Source of the DNA: Streptomyces sp. NBC_00433
GTDB lineage: Bacteria; Actinomycetota; Actinomycetes; Streptomycetales; Streptomycetaceae
Assembly: GCA_036015235.1 (NCBI GenBank)
Contig: CP107926.1
Location: 310,001-374,000, forward strand
Reading direction: 5' to 3'
DNA length: 64,000 nt
In this document: piece by piece, positions 1 to 8,303 of the stretch
Layout: each line of letters starts with the position of its first letter
How positions within the stretch are numbered: the stretch's first letter is position 1
Program-made: the position numbers and the translations under genes
Notes under the pieces: generated by a model
Told to the model about the DNA's origin: nothing
The model's input: the letters and a program-made list of their open reading frames with translations, nothing else
The model's database searches: none

Positions 1-1
1 G

Positions 2-1078
2 CGCCAGATCGGCTTCTGCGACATCCACGCGGTCAGCGTGGACCTCGGGGACGAGGAGACCTCCGAGGAGAAGCAGCGGACAGCCGCCCACCTCGGGGTG
101 CGGCTGCACATCCTGGACGGCAGGAAGCAGTTCGCGGAGGAGTACGTCAGACCGGCGATCGCCGCCCAGGCGATGTACATCAACACCCACCCGATCAGCT
201 CCTCGCTCAGCAGGCCGCTGATAGCGAGCATGGCCATGGAGGTCGCCGCCGCCATCGGCGCCCGCACTCTCCTGCACACCGCCAACCGGTCGCAGAACAC
301 CCTGCGCAGGCTCAACGGGGCACTGCAACTCCTCGGTTTCCCGGGGAACTTCGGCAGCCCCTACGATCTCGAACCGGTGGACCGCGAGGTGAAGATCGAG
401 GAGCTCAGAGCGATCGGCCTGCACCGCTTCTCGCAGCGGACCGTGAGCGTCGACTCCAACTTGTGGTGCCGGGAGTTCGAGTCCGGCGACCTGGACGATC
501 CGGAGAACCACCCGGTCCCCGAGCACCTGTACCGCTGGACGTCGGTCGGCAGCGCCGCGCCGCCCGAGACCGTCCGCATCGCTTTCGAAGCCGGGGCTCC
601 GACCGGTGTCAACGGACGCGACCTGCCGATCGCCGATCTGGTCACCGAACTCAATCTCCTCGCGGGAGCGCACGGCATCGGCCGCTTCAGCGGCCTCGAG
701 CACCTCGCCCAGGGCGTGAAGGTGCTGGAGATACGCGAGATGCCGGCTGCCGCCCTGCTCCTGCGGACAGCGCGCCACCTGGAGACCGCCGTCCTGGAGG
801 CCGAGACCATCCGCGAGAAGATCCACCTCGAACAGATCTGGACCCGCGAGGCGCTGGAGGGGCGGTGGTTCGGTGAACTGCGCCGGGCCAGCCAGAGCTT
901 CGTCGAGAGCTGCACCGCTCGGGTGACCGGTTCGGTCACCTGGAAACTGGCCGCCGGTACGGCGGAGACCACCGCGATCCGCGCCGACGAGCCACGCTAC
1001 ATCAGGAGCCGGGAGGAGTGGGAGCGCCGCTCGATAGCGCAGGAGTCACCCGCTCCCCGGTCGTACATCGCCTACTGA
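2..1078 (+). CDS. Argininosuccinate synthase-like protein, 5' end missing
   Basis: About 359 C-terminal residues are visible; the gene starts left of the window. The stretch SSSLSRPLIAS matches the STALARPLIAK block of ArgG, and DSNLWCREFESGDLDDP followed by a Trp-rich segment matches the synthetase core. ArgG joins citrulline and aspartate through an adenylated intermediate in the cytoplasm. Here the strongly conserved substrate loop (HGCTGKGNDQVRFE in ArgG) reads LHTANRSQNTLRRLNG, losing the Gly-Asn-Asp-Gln core. This paralogue therefore probably does not serve arginine synthesis; a ligase step in specialised metabolism is possible but inferred. The ATP-binding P-loop lies outside the window, and no arginine genes are adjacent. 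Confidence 0.8.
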   Translation, partial: RQIGFCDIHAVSVDLGDEETSEEKQRTAAHLGVRLHILDGRKQFAEEYVRPAIAAQAMYINTHPISSSLSRPLIASMAMEVAAAIGARTLLHTANRSQNTLRRLNGALQLLGFPGNFGSPYDLEPVDREVKIEELRAIGLHRFSQRTVSVDSNLWCREFESGDLDDPENHPVPEHLYRWTSVGSAAPPETVRIAFEAGAPTGVNGRDLPIADLVTELNLLAGAHGIGRFSGLEHLAQGVKVLEIREMPAAALLLRTARHLETAVLEAETIREKIHLEQIWTREALEGRWFGELRRASQSFVESCTARVTGSVTWKLAAGTAETTAIRADEPRYIRSREEWERRSIAQESPAPRSYIAY

Positions 1079-1216
1079 ACGGCCTCCAGCTCCGAGGTGG
1101 ACGGCCACCTGCGTGGATGCCGCCGTCCGCACGGCCGCCACGGGCGCGAGGGTGGTCAGGGGGGCGGTAGTCGCGGGCTGCCCGGCGGAGGGCGGCGGCC
1201 GTGTACCGGGCCGTGG

Positions 1217-2602
1217 TCACGTTGACGACGGCGTCCTGGCAGTCGGTGAGGGCACGGGTGAGGGCGGCCTGTTCGGTGCTGTCGACGTCCAAGCGCCGGC
1301 GCCGAAGTCATCCGGCCGGGTGGTGTGCGACAGCTCCGCCACGGGCTCCAGGTCCCAGCGCCCTGTGGTCCGCACGTAGTGGAGGATCACCGAGGCCAGC
1401 GCCAGGACGAGAAGCGGTCCGAAAACCCACGGATGCCTGGCCATCTCCACCGGCAGGTAGCGGTAGGACACCAGCAGCGCGACGAAGACCGTCGCACCGC
1501 CGGCGATCAGCCGCGACGCCGACCAGTCCCAACCGCGGTCGAGCGCGCGCATCGCCGCCTCGACGGTGAGTGCGAACACCACGCCGGCGACGAGGTCCAC
1601 GCCGTAGTGGTAACCGAATCCCAGCGTGGCCCCGAGCGTGGCAACCAGCCAGAACGCGCCGGCGGCCCGCAGGATCCGCGGACCCTTGCGCGAGTGGATG
1701 AAGATCGTGGTCGCCCATGCCGTGTGCAGGCTGGGCATGCAGTTGCGCGGGGTGATCCCGTCGAACGCTATCCGGTGCGGGGGCCTGATCGGTGTCGGCG
1801 TGTCCGGCCACAGGTTGGCCACCGCCCAGTGGCCGCCGTCGGCGCCGAAGGCGAAAACCGGGCCGACCACCGGGAAGATCATGTACACGGCTGGCCCGAG
1901 CAGGCCGATGACCAGGAACGTACGCACCAGATGGTGACCCGGGAAGCGGCGCTCCACCCCCACATTGCGCAACTGGTACAGCGCGACGATGGCCGCTGCC
2001 AGGGGGAGCTGGCCGTAGACGCCGTGCAGGAGGTGGGCACCCACCGGACCGGTGGCCTCGACGACCCGGCCCACCAGCCACGACGGATTGCCCAGCGCGT
2101 GATCGGCGGTCGCCACGTACTGGTCGAACACCATCGGACGGGTCTTCGACGTGATGAGCAGCCAGGTGTCGCCGGTCTTGTGGCCGGTCACCAGCAGCAG
2201 GCCGAGACCGACACCCTTCAGCAACAGGGCGCGTTCCTGGCCGGTGCGGCGTGTGACGGCGATGACCGCACAGCCCAGGATCACCCACAGGGCGCCGTTG
2301 CCGAAGTGCATCCCGCCGCCTAGCGCCCACCGCACCAGGCAGAAGACGATGTCGATGCCGATCGCCGCGCCAACCGCGATGAACCGCTGCGGCCAGGTGA
2401 GCACCACCGTCATCAGCGCCAGTCCGGCGTACAGCAGGGGCCCCGAGGTGGGGGCGAACACCACCTCGCGTGCCTGGTTGGTGACCGGTCCGGGCAGACC
2501 GTAGTGGCGCGCGGCGACCTCCAGCGAGACGAGGAATCCGAGGATCGCCACGCCTGCCGTGCCCCATAGCACCGCTCGTGGCCGGTGCCACGCGGTGGAC
2601 AT
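1217..2602 (-). CDS. PAP2-superfamily membrane phosphatase
   Basis: A polytopic membrane protein of about 461 residues. Phosphatase motif PSLHTAW lies in an extracytoplasmic loop and is followed by YHYGVDLVAG, the PAP2 motifs 2 and 3 with the catalytic His residues and the charge-relay Asp. Motif 1 is not obvious, as in the Aur1/inositol-phosphoceramide-synthase-like PAP2 branch. The family removes or transfers phosphate from lipid phosphates; the exact substrate cannot be told. The C-terminal 30 residues are Pro/Ser/Thr-rich and look disordered. The Met at 2602 is preferred because the in-frame sequence before it is polar and not conserved-looking. No clear ribosome site is seen and no operon partner exists. 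Confidence 0.8.
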   Translation of the reverse strand: MSTAWHRPRAVLWGTAGVAILGFLVSLEVAARHYGLPGPVTNQAREVVFAPTSGPLLYAGLALMTVVLTWPQRFIAVGAAIGIDIVFCLVRWALGGGMHFGNGALWVILGCAVIAVTRRTGQERALLLKGVGLGLLLVTGHKTGDTWLLITSKTRPMVFDQYVATADHALGNPSWLVGRVVEATGPVGAHLLHGVYGQLPLAAAIVALYQLRNVGVERRFPGHHLVRTFLVIGLLGPAVYMIFPVVGPVFAFGADGGHWAVANLWPDTPTPIRPPHRIAFDGITPRNCMPSLHTAWATTIFIHSRKGPRILRAAGAFWLVATLGATLGFGYHYGVDLVAGVVFALTVEAAMRALDRGWDWSASRLIAGGATVFVALLVSYRYLPVEMARHPWVFGPLLVLALASVILHYVRTTGRWDLEPVAELSHTTRPDDFGAGAWTSTAPNRPPSPVPSPTARTPSST

Positions 2603-2933
2603 TGTTCTGCTGTCTGTTCGCGAAAACGCCCGCGATGTCTTAGGTATCAATTTTGGTTTATTTGTCGGATATCGGCCGCACGGAGCGCTCTTCGTGCCGG
2701 ATGGCACACTTTCCCCGGCGAAGGCTGGCCGAAGAGGGCGATCCCCGTGAGTTCGAACATGTTACCGGGAGCCGAACGAGAGCCGAACAGGGGTCGGACA
2801 CCCGGCCGGCGGGCGCCCTGGCGGGGCTCAAAAACAGGAAGTGCGCTACGAGCCAGCCGACTAGGCCGTGCGGATACCGGGCCGAGTCGACCCGGGACCG
2901 GCAGCGGCGCGCCCTCGCGGCGGGACAGCGGAA
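2603..2933. other. Gene-poor intergenic stretch
   Basis: This is the promoter side of the PAP2 gene. The 2640-2670 part is unusually AT-rich for the window (TTTTGGTTTATTTG), consistent with a promoter reading leftward. Beyond that no coding signal was recognised. Confidence 0.4.
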
Positions 2934-2960
2934 GGCCACCGCCCCGGAGGGGCGGTGGCC
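2934..2960 (-). terminator. Hairpin terminator of the GlsB-type gene
   Basis: A perfect 12-bp stem (GGCCACCGCCCC with its complement) closes a GGA loop. It lies about 20 bp beyond the stop of the leftward gene ending at 2980. No U-tract follows, as is usual in actinobacteria. Confidence 0.7.
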
Positions 2961-2979
2961 GTCAGCGTTGTGGTGGGGG

Positions 2980-3243
2980 TCAGGCGCGTCGGCCGGTGAC
3001 GACGCGGTAGACCGCCAGCAGGATCATGGAGCCGACGATTGCGGCGATCCACGTCGACAGGTGGAAGAAGCCGTTGATCGAGTGCACGTGGAAGATGACC
3101 TTGCCGAGCCATCCGCCGAGCACGCCGCCAGCGATGCCGATCAGCATGGTGATGAAGATGCCGCCCGGGTCCCTGCCGGGCATGAGCGCCTTGGCGATGG
3201 CTCCGGCAAGCAGCCCGATGATGATCCAAGCGACGAAACCCAT
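2980..3243 (-). CDS. GlsB/YeaQ/YmgE-family membrane protein
   Basis: An 87-residue protein starting MGFVAWIIIGLLAGAIAKA with three hydrophobic segments (about residues 3-20, 29-50 and 62-80) rich in Gly, and the loop PGRDPGG between the first two. This is the transglycosylase-associated/GlsB family of small integral membrane proteins often induced by envelope or oxidative stress; the molecular role is unsettled. The start is fixed by a strong site (GGAGGAG at about 3251-3257) just upstream of ATG 3243. It is a single gene with its own hairpin terminator. Longer in-frame readings upstream lack any family similarity. Confidence 0.85.
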   Translation of the reverse strand: MGFVAWIIIGLLAGAIAKALMPGRDPGGIFITMLIGIAGGVLGGWLGKVIFHVHSINGFFHLSTWIAAIVGSMILLAVYRVVTGRRA

Positions 3244-3385
3244 GGCTCGACTCCTCCTGTACCTGTCATTCCTAACGGTCACACAGCGTCTTGGCCGATT
3301 CGATTGGTTCAAACCTCCGCGGCGTTCGTGGCATCGCCTGCCGCGTGCCGGCGAGCGCTCCGCCCTGTGCCGAAGTCGTCCCCCG

Positions 3386-3801
3386 TCAACGCGCCGGACC
3401 GGCACCGGTGGTCGAGTCCACCGCGTAGAGGTTTCCATCCTGGCTGCCCACGATGACCAGGCCCGAGGTCACTACCGGAGACGAGGCGTAGATGTCTCCA
3501 CCGGTTGTGAACGCCCACTTTCGGCGGCCAGTTGCCGAGTCCAGTGCGTAAAGGCGGTGATCATTGCTGCCGACATACACGACGCCGTTCACGACCACAG
3601 GCGAGGAGTAGACGCCGCCCTTGCCCGTCTGGAATGTCCATCTCGGTTTCCCGGTTGCCGCGTCCAGAGCGTACAGCTTGCTGTCGCCCGCGCCGATGTA
3701 CAGGGTGCCGTCATATTCCGCCGCGTTGGCATCGATCGGCCCAGGCGTGTCGTATGACCACTTCAACCTGCCCGTAGCCAGGTCAAACGCGAAGACAGAA
3801 C
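3386..3801 (-). pseudogene. C-terminal half of a TIR/beta-propeller gene, cut by an IS
   Basis: The reading frame runs from the right-hand IS boundary (ARSVFAFDLATG) to the stop at 3386 and contains three PQQ-like propeller blades with the repeated signature LYALDxATGxxxW. It continues the gene whose 5' part is at 5149-6625: joining VYCASYHG to SVFAFDLATG recreates a normal blade. An ATG at 3766 could in principle start a 126-residue orphan fragment, but no ribosome site is seen. With the IS in place this half is probably not translated. Confidence 0.85.
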
Positions 3802-3829
3802 GGGCCTTCCCCCATGAAGGTGGGCACGC
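3802..3829. repeat. IS3 terminal inverted repeat, right end of element
   Basis: Read on the plus strand this is the partner of 5121-5148 (reverse complement), with mismatches near the middle and a one-base shift. It marks the boundary between the IS and the C-terminal half of the disrupted gene. Confidence 0.6.
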
Positions 3830-3838
3830 GGTTATTGA

Positions 3839-4735
3839 TCACGCGGCGAGTGTGAGTTTAGCGGTGTGGTGTCGGTGTTCGTATTCGTTGGGGCTGAGGT
3901 AGCCGTTGGCGGAGTGCCGGCGGCGGGTGTTGTAGCGGGTCAGCCAGGCGAAGACAGTCCGACGGCAGGTGCCGGCGTCGCCGAAGTCGTGGGCGCCCTG
4001 GAGGGTCTCGCGTTTCAGAGAAGCGTGGAAACTTTCGCAGGCCGCGTTGTCGGCGCTGGTGCCGATCGCGCCCATCGACCGGGTGACCCCGAGCTGGTCG
4101 CAGAGGTCGGTGTAGGCCCGGGAGCCGTATTGGGCCCCGTGGTCGGAGTGGAACACCGCGCCGTCCAGACTCCCGCGAGTCGCGGCGGCCATCCGCAACG
4201 CGTCGGAGACCAGACTGGTGCGCATGTGGTCGGCGATGGACCAGCCCATGACCTTGCGGCTGAAGCAGTCCAGCACCGTCGCGAGATAGAGGAACTCCCC
4301 GCCCGCGAGCGGGAGATACGTGATGTCGCCCATGAGTTTGAGCCCCGGCTCGGTGGCGGTGAAGTCCCGCTGGAACAGGTCCGGGACCGGTGAGGCGGCC
4401 GGGTCCGGGACGGTGGTGCGCACGCGTCTGCGCAGGCGGATGCCGGTGATGGAGAACGTCCGCATGATCCGGGCGACCCGCTTCTCGTTGACCCGCTGCC
4501 CTTTCTCGCGGAGCTCGGCCGCCACTCGCGGGGAGCCGTAAGCGCCGCCGGACTCGCCGTGGATCTGACGGATCTCCTCGGCCAGGACCCGGTCCTGCCG
4601 CTGCCGGCCAGCCCGGACCTCGGCGCCGGCGAGCCACTTGTAGTAGCTGGACCGGTTCACGTCCAGGACCTGGCAGAGCCGCTTCACCTCGTAGGTGTCC
4701 CGGTGGTCGTCAACGAACTGGAAGCGGCTCCTCAC
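3839..4735 (-). CDS. IS3-family transposase OrfB
   Basis: A 298-residue protein with an N-terminal HTH_21-like segment (LCQVLDVNRSSYYKWL) and an rve/DDE integrase core. The three acidic residues are seen in GDITYLP, FHSDHGAQYGS and ADNAACESFHASLK (D, D and E spaced 35 apart as in the IS3 family), followed by the typical R..HSANGYLSPNEYE ending. It catalyses copy-out excision of the IS3 circle. Its GTG start overlaps the OrfA stop (GTGA at 4732-4735), suggesting reinitiation rather than the usual -1 frameshift; no slippery A-run was seen at the junction. Confidence 0.92.
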   Translation of the reverse strand: MRSRFQFVDDHRDTYEVKRLCQVLDVNRSSYYKWLAGAEVRAGRQRQDRVLAEEIRQIHGESGGAYGSPRVAAELREKGQRVNEKRVARIMRTFSITGIRLRRRVRTTVPDPAASPVPDLFQRDFTATEPGLKLMGDITYLPLAGGEFLYLATVLDCFSRKVMGWSIADHMRTSLVSDALRMAAATRGSLDGAVFHSDHGAQYGSRAYTDLCDQLGVTRSMGAIGTSADNAACESFHASLKRETLQGAHDFGDAGTCRRTVFAWLTRYNTRRRHSANGYLSPNEYEHRHHTAKLTLAA

Positions 4736-5076
4736 CAGTTCGTCTCTCCGGCGAAATACTTGGCCGCCTTGCGGAGGATGTCCCGCTCGGTGGCGAGCTT
4801 GCGCTCACTTGCCTCGAGTTCGGCCACCCTCGCCTCCAGCTGCCGCACACGCTCGACCGGATCAGCGGACGCAACGGCCTCCCGAGGCCGGGCGCCCGGC
4901 GTCGCAGCCGCGGCTGTGACGCCACGGCGTTCGCGGTCCCGCAGCACCCACTCACGCAGGGTCGCCCGGTTGACGCCCAGGTCAGCAGCGATGCTCTTGT
5001 AGATCGCCCCGGGTGTGGACTCGTACAGGGCCACGGCATCGGCCTTGAACTCGTCCGAGTAGTCCTTCATCGCCAT
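4732..5076 (-). CDS. IS3-family transposase OrfA
   Basis: A protein of about 114 residues beginning MAMKDYSDEFKADAVALYE, a helix-turn-helix of the transposase_8 family (IAADLGVNRATLREW). A C-terminal leucine-zipper-like coil follows (RQLEARVAELEASERKLATE), ending RKAAKYFAGETNW. It binds the IS ends and partners OrfB. Start 5076 follows usual OrfA starts; the frame is open back to a GTG at 5133 inside the inverted repeat, and the GGAGGAAG motif is about 15 bp from 5076, so the start is not certain. Confidence 0.88.
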   Translation of the reverse strand: MAMKDYSDEFKADAVALYESTPGAIYKSIAADLGVNRATLREWVLRDRERRGVTAAAATPGARPREAVASADPVERVRQLEARVAELEASERKLATERDILRKAAKYFAGETNW

Positions 5077-5120
5077 CGGCGGTCTTCTCGCTTCCTCCGG
5101 ATCAAGCAGATCCAGTATCA

Positions 5121-5148
5121 GCGTGTCCACCACTCAGGGGGAGGCCCC
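5121..5148. repeat. IS3 terminal inverted repeat, left end of element
   Basis: Imperfect inverted copy of 3802-3829. It directly abuts the codons for YHG of the disrupted beta-propeller gene. Confidence 0.6.
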
Positions 5149-6625
5149 AACCATGGTACGAAGCACAGTAGACCGCGCCCTTGGCCACGAGTGGCCGCGT
5201 GATGATCTGGTTTTCACTGCTGGGAGCGGCATCCCTTGCAGTGGCCAGCACCGATTGCTGCTTTCCCGTGGCAGCGGACACGATGTAGATCTTCCCCGCG
5301 CTGTCCGGAATATAGACTTCGCCGTCAGCCACCGTGACAGGAGCAGATACGTCGACGCCCGTGAAGGTCCATTTACTCCGACCCGTGGCCTCGTCGAAGG
5401 AGTAGAGCTGCCCTGCGCCGCTACCGACGTACACGGACCCCGCTGCCGCGACGGCTCCCGTCAGCGGGGTGAGACCCGTGGAGCCCACAGGCTTTGTCCA
5501 GCGCTGAGTACCGGTAGCCGCGTCGAGCGCGATCAGCTTGTCACGGCCCCGCAAATACAGCACCCCGTCGTCGAACGCCGGCGGCAAGGCAGAATAAGGG
5601 TCCAGGTCGGTGACATCCTTCATCCACTTCTCGGCGCCGCTATGAGCATCAAGCGCATACACGCGAGCGTCGACGTAGTCGGCCGCATAGATCATCGAAC
5701 CTGAAAGCGTGGCATAGGCGATTGGCAGATCGACCAGATCCGAGGGAGTGGACGCGTTCAGTATCAACTTCCACGGCCTGCCCTGAGCGCTGTCCCCCGT
5801 AGCCGCCGTCTGAACGGCCTTGTTTCCCTGACGCGCGACTGTGGGCGCGTTCGCATCGGAGGTTCCGCCGCTGCTGCGGGTCGTGGTGGCGGCGATGGTG
5901 GTGGCGATCCCGATGGTGACGGCTGCGGCCGCGGCTATGCCGGCCTTACTGGTCAGGAACGCGGTGATCGTGGCGAGGATCCCGCCGGTGTGAATCTTCG
6001 TCTCGCGGATGTCGCGGCCGGCCACACGGGATCTCTCCATCCCGCCTTGAACGGACACGGCGTTGCCGCTGCCGGTGTGCTGGGTCACCGCGGGCACGGC
6101 CGGAGGTGGGACAGCCGCCGGGTCAGTCGGTTCCTCGCTCCGTGATCCCAGCGTGGGCAGATCTGGCAGTAGTCCCGATACCGCGGTGGCGAACCGCTGG
6201 AGGCCCTCCTCCAGGTGGGTCTCGGGAACACGGAGGAACTGCAGCTGTGCGAGTTCCGCGATGTCGTCCGGGAGCGCCACAGGCGCGGGCAGCATCGCGG
6301 CATCGCCCAGAAGGACCGGGATGACGCGGTTGCCCGCGGCGAGTGCGGTGGCGATCTCGACGCGCACCCAGTCGTCGTGGCGGTCCAGGAGCCGGCGGCC
6401 GCCGGCGTCGCGAGCGTCGGTCCAGGCCGTCCCGATAAGCACCAGCATGAGCTTGCACTCCGCAGCCTGCCGGCGCAGTATCGCGGCGAAGTCCCCGCCG
6501 GCTGGGATGGATTCGCCAGACTTGAATATCTCATTGGCGCCGAAGGCCTCCGCAAGCGCCTGATAGACGCGGTCGCGCATCCAGCGGTTGTCGATCTTGC
6601 GGAAGCTGACGAAAATGCTTGGCAT
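5149..6625 (-). pseudogene. N-terminal part of a TIR-transmembrane-beta-propeller protein, disrupted by an IS
   Basis: The remaining 490 residues begin with a TIR domain (about 1-155: IFVSFRKIDNRW, then FKSGESIPAGGDF and MLVLIGTAW). After it come a Pro-rich linker, a VAGRDI-type segment (about 205), a hydrophobic Ala/Ile-rich span (about 222-250) and PQQ-like propeller blades with DAATGxxxW signatures. TIR domains bind or cleave NAD or assemble signalling complexes; the propeller would lie on the other side of the membrane as a sensor. That architecture-function link is inference. The IS3 insertion removes the last three blades, after which translation reads into the IS and stops at 5102. Start 6625 gives the canonical TIR first strand. 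Confidence 0.88.
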
Positions 6626-6707
6626 GTGCCCCCCTGGCGCTTCGCCCCCGGGACCTTCCGATCCCGATCACACGGTAGTGGCGTGACGCCCACTCGGTGA
6701 CAGATCC

Positions 6708-6735
6708 CCGCTATTCACTGCGCACTGAATAGCGG
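6708..6735. promoter_or_regulatory. Perfect 10-bp inverted repeat upstream of the TIR gene
   Basis: CCGCTATTCA and its complement are separated by 8 bases. It sits about 85 bp upstream of the TIR gene start and next to a decayed XRE regulator, so it could be that regulator's operator or a leftover terminator. Local AT content is higher than around it. Confidence 0.5.
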
Positions 6736-6790
6736 CCGAGTATCTCCGATCGCCACCTTGAGGTCCGCCCCGCTCCCTAGGCCGGCATGT

Positions 6791-7460
6791 ATGGAACTCT
6801 CGTTCGCGTCAGCCCGGGAAACGACACAAACCCCTCTTCAGGCAGCGGAGTTCGGTGTCGAACTGGCCCGACTTCGTATGCGCGGGGTCTTGCCGGTGCG
6901 CGGACTCGCCGAGCGCACCGCCATCTCCGAGGGACACCTCCGCAATTGTGCAAAGCGGTCGGCGCAACCCCACCGCGGCAATGGCGGCGGCGTGCGACGC
7001 GGCGCTAGGCGTCAGCGGTGGGCGCGAATCCCTCGCCGACAAGGCCCGGGAGCACGCTGGTACCGACATCGACGCCGTCGCCCTGATCGCGGGCTGCACG
7101 CGGATCTTCGGCCAGTTCCGGGATCCCGGCCGGACCACGGGCCCGCGCACGGTCGTCGCGCCCTGTGTTCCATGGCCGGTGTATTGTCCGAAACGGCCCC
7201 GCGCGCCGATCACGGTCGGCGGCGGGAGGTATGGCTGCTCGCCGCAGGACACGCGGAACACCTGGGCTGGATGGCCGAGGAGATGGAAACGCCCGCCAGA
7301 GCACTGCGCTGGACCGACCTTGCCGTCCGCGGGCCGACCCTCGGCGGCGACGACACGATGGCTGCCTACGCACTGGTCCGCCGGGCCTCCATCGCCCAGC
7401 ACCGCGGGGGCTGCTCGGCTGTCCTCGCCTACGGACCCGCCGCGGCGAACACGAGCGGCC
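6791..7460 (+). pseudogene. Decayed XRE-family regulator
   Basis: Fragments of one protein are spread over two frames. The first is an HTH part (FGVELARLRMRGVLPVRGL, then ISEGHLRN) in the frame of 6791. Next comes RRNPTAAMAAACDAALG in the adjacent frame from about 6955. From about 7240 the first frame returns with AGHAEHLGWMAEEM and DDTMAAYALVRRASIAQHRG, the C-terminal helical region typical of Streptomyces XRE regulators. At least two frameshifts and degraded HTH residues show it is not functional. No stop-free single frame encodes the whole protein. Confidence 0.75.
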
Positions 7461-7469
7461 CGGCGGGCG

Positions 7470-7823
7470 TCAGTTCTTCGCCAGGTGGCCGTGGGCGTCG
7501 AGGGTGTGGGACTGCCAGTAGGTGTCCCATTTGTCGTCGACGTGAGCCGGGACCTGGCCCTTGGGGTATCGGACGTAACCGGCCGGCGGCTGCTGGCCGC
7601 TGGTCACGCAGGAGCCACCGAGCGAGGAGCCGACGGCCGCGACCGGGTATTCGTTCGACATGCACATGTGGTCGCGGGTGTCGGTGCTGCACGCCGTGCT
7701 CAGCGCTATCAGGGAGGCGGCCGTCAGGGACAGGCCGACGAGGGACCACCGGCCGTCGCGGACTCCCCTTCCGGTCGCGGGGGGTGTGCCGGGGAGGGCC
7801 TGACGTCGACCGCTGATCTTCAT
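7470..7823 (-). CDS. Small secreted lipoprotein (SCO0607-like)
   Basis: A 117-residue protein with a basic N-terminus, a hydrophobic segment SLVGLSLTAASLIALSTAC ending in a lipobox Cys (about residue 45), and a short Cys-containing extracellular domain (MCMSNEYPVAAVGSSLGG, SGQQPPAGYVRYPKGQVP). The pattern resembles the small Streptomyces lipoproteins annotated as SCO0607 family; function unknown. The start at 7823 is chosen from a GAGAGG site and the long basic n-region; upstream in-frame residues are not signal-like. It lies between two pseudogenes and appears intact. The first Cys could instead be the lipidated one or could form a disulphide with the others. Confidence 0.75.
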   Translation of the reverse strand: MKISGRRQALPGTPPATGRGVRDGRWSLVGLSLTAASLIALSTACSTDTRDHMCMSNEYPVAAVGSSLGGSCVTSGQQPPAGYVRYPKGQVPAHVDDKWDTYWQSHTLDAHGHLAKN

Positions 7824-8043
7824 GGCTGCTGCCTCTCTGTGTTGGTTCCTGCTGGTGAGATCAGTCTGGCCAGAAGCCGAACAGCCCTCATCGGGGCTTG
7901 TACTTATCCGGGCGTGAGTACCGGGGGCCTGCGGCTGGTCCCGCTGAGTACGAGCGGGCCCCGCCCGATCCCTGATGCGCTCGATGCGGCGCGCGGTGGC
8001 GGGTCTGGTGCAGGGCTGATTGATCACGGCTCGAATGCGCACC
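7824..8043. other. Intergenic region upstream of the lipoprotein gene
   Basis: Contains the promoter side of the lipoprotein gene. The segment around 7885-7925 has a short less GC-rich patch (CTTGTACTTATC). No operator or coding signal was recognised. Confidence 0.3.
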
Positions 8044-8244
8044 CTAGGACTCGCTCGCTCCCGAGCCGGACCAGACGGCGAGGCCGCCTCCAGGCAGTGA
8101 TACGAAGCGCCCTCCTGCTGAACCCGTGACCTGCCGCGCTTCGAAGGACGGATCGGACGAGCAGGTCGGGTGGTGGCCGGTGTCGAAAACGAGACGCAGG
8201 GTGCCTGACTTGAACGCGACCGCCGACAGGACCTTCGCTCCTCA
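8044..8244 (-). pseudogene. C-terminal fragment of a DUF6188-like protein
   Basis: The leftward frame ending at the TAG 8044-8046 reads KVLSAVAFKSGTLRLVFDTG, then DPSFEARQVTG and PGGGLAVWSG. This matches the C-terminal half of small actinobacterial DUF6188 proteins as I remember them. No start is present: the frame runs straight into the decayed transposase region at about 8245. The N-terminal half was probably lost when that element arrived. Confidence 0.55.
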
Positions 8245-8303
8245 CGGTGTAGTGCGCGATTGAGTTCGGGGCCTGGTGACCTGGGAGGTCGGCTGGTGGG
8301 TGA

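Larger units (their letters stand above)
3802..5148 (-). mobile_element. IS3-family insertion sequence
   Basis: A roughly 1.35-kb element with two overlapping ORFs (small HTH/coiled-coil OrfA, rve-domain OrfB) read leftward. Its ends are imperfect inverted repeats at about 3802-3829 and 5121-5148, sharing GGCC-T-CCCC and GTGG-CACGC blocks. It splits the TIR/beta-propeller gene. The exact outermost base and the target duplication could not be fixed by eye; a 2-3 bp repeat near the Gly codon is possible. Both ORFs look intact, so the element may still be active. Confidence 0.85.
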
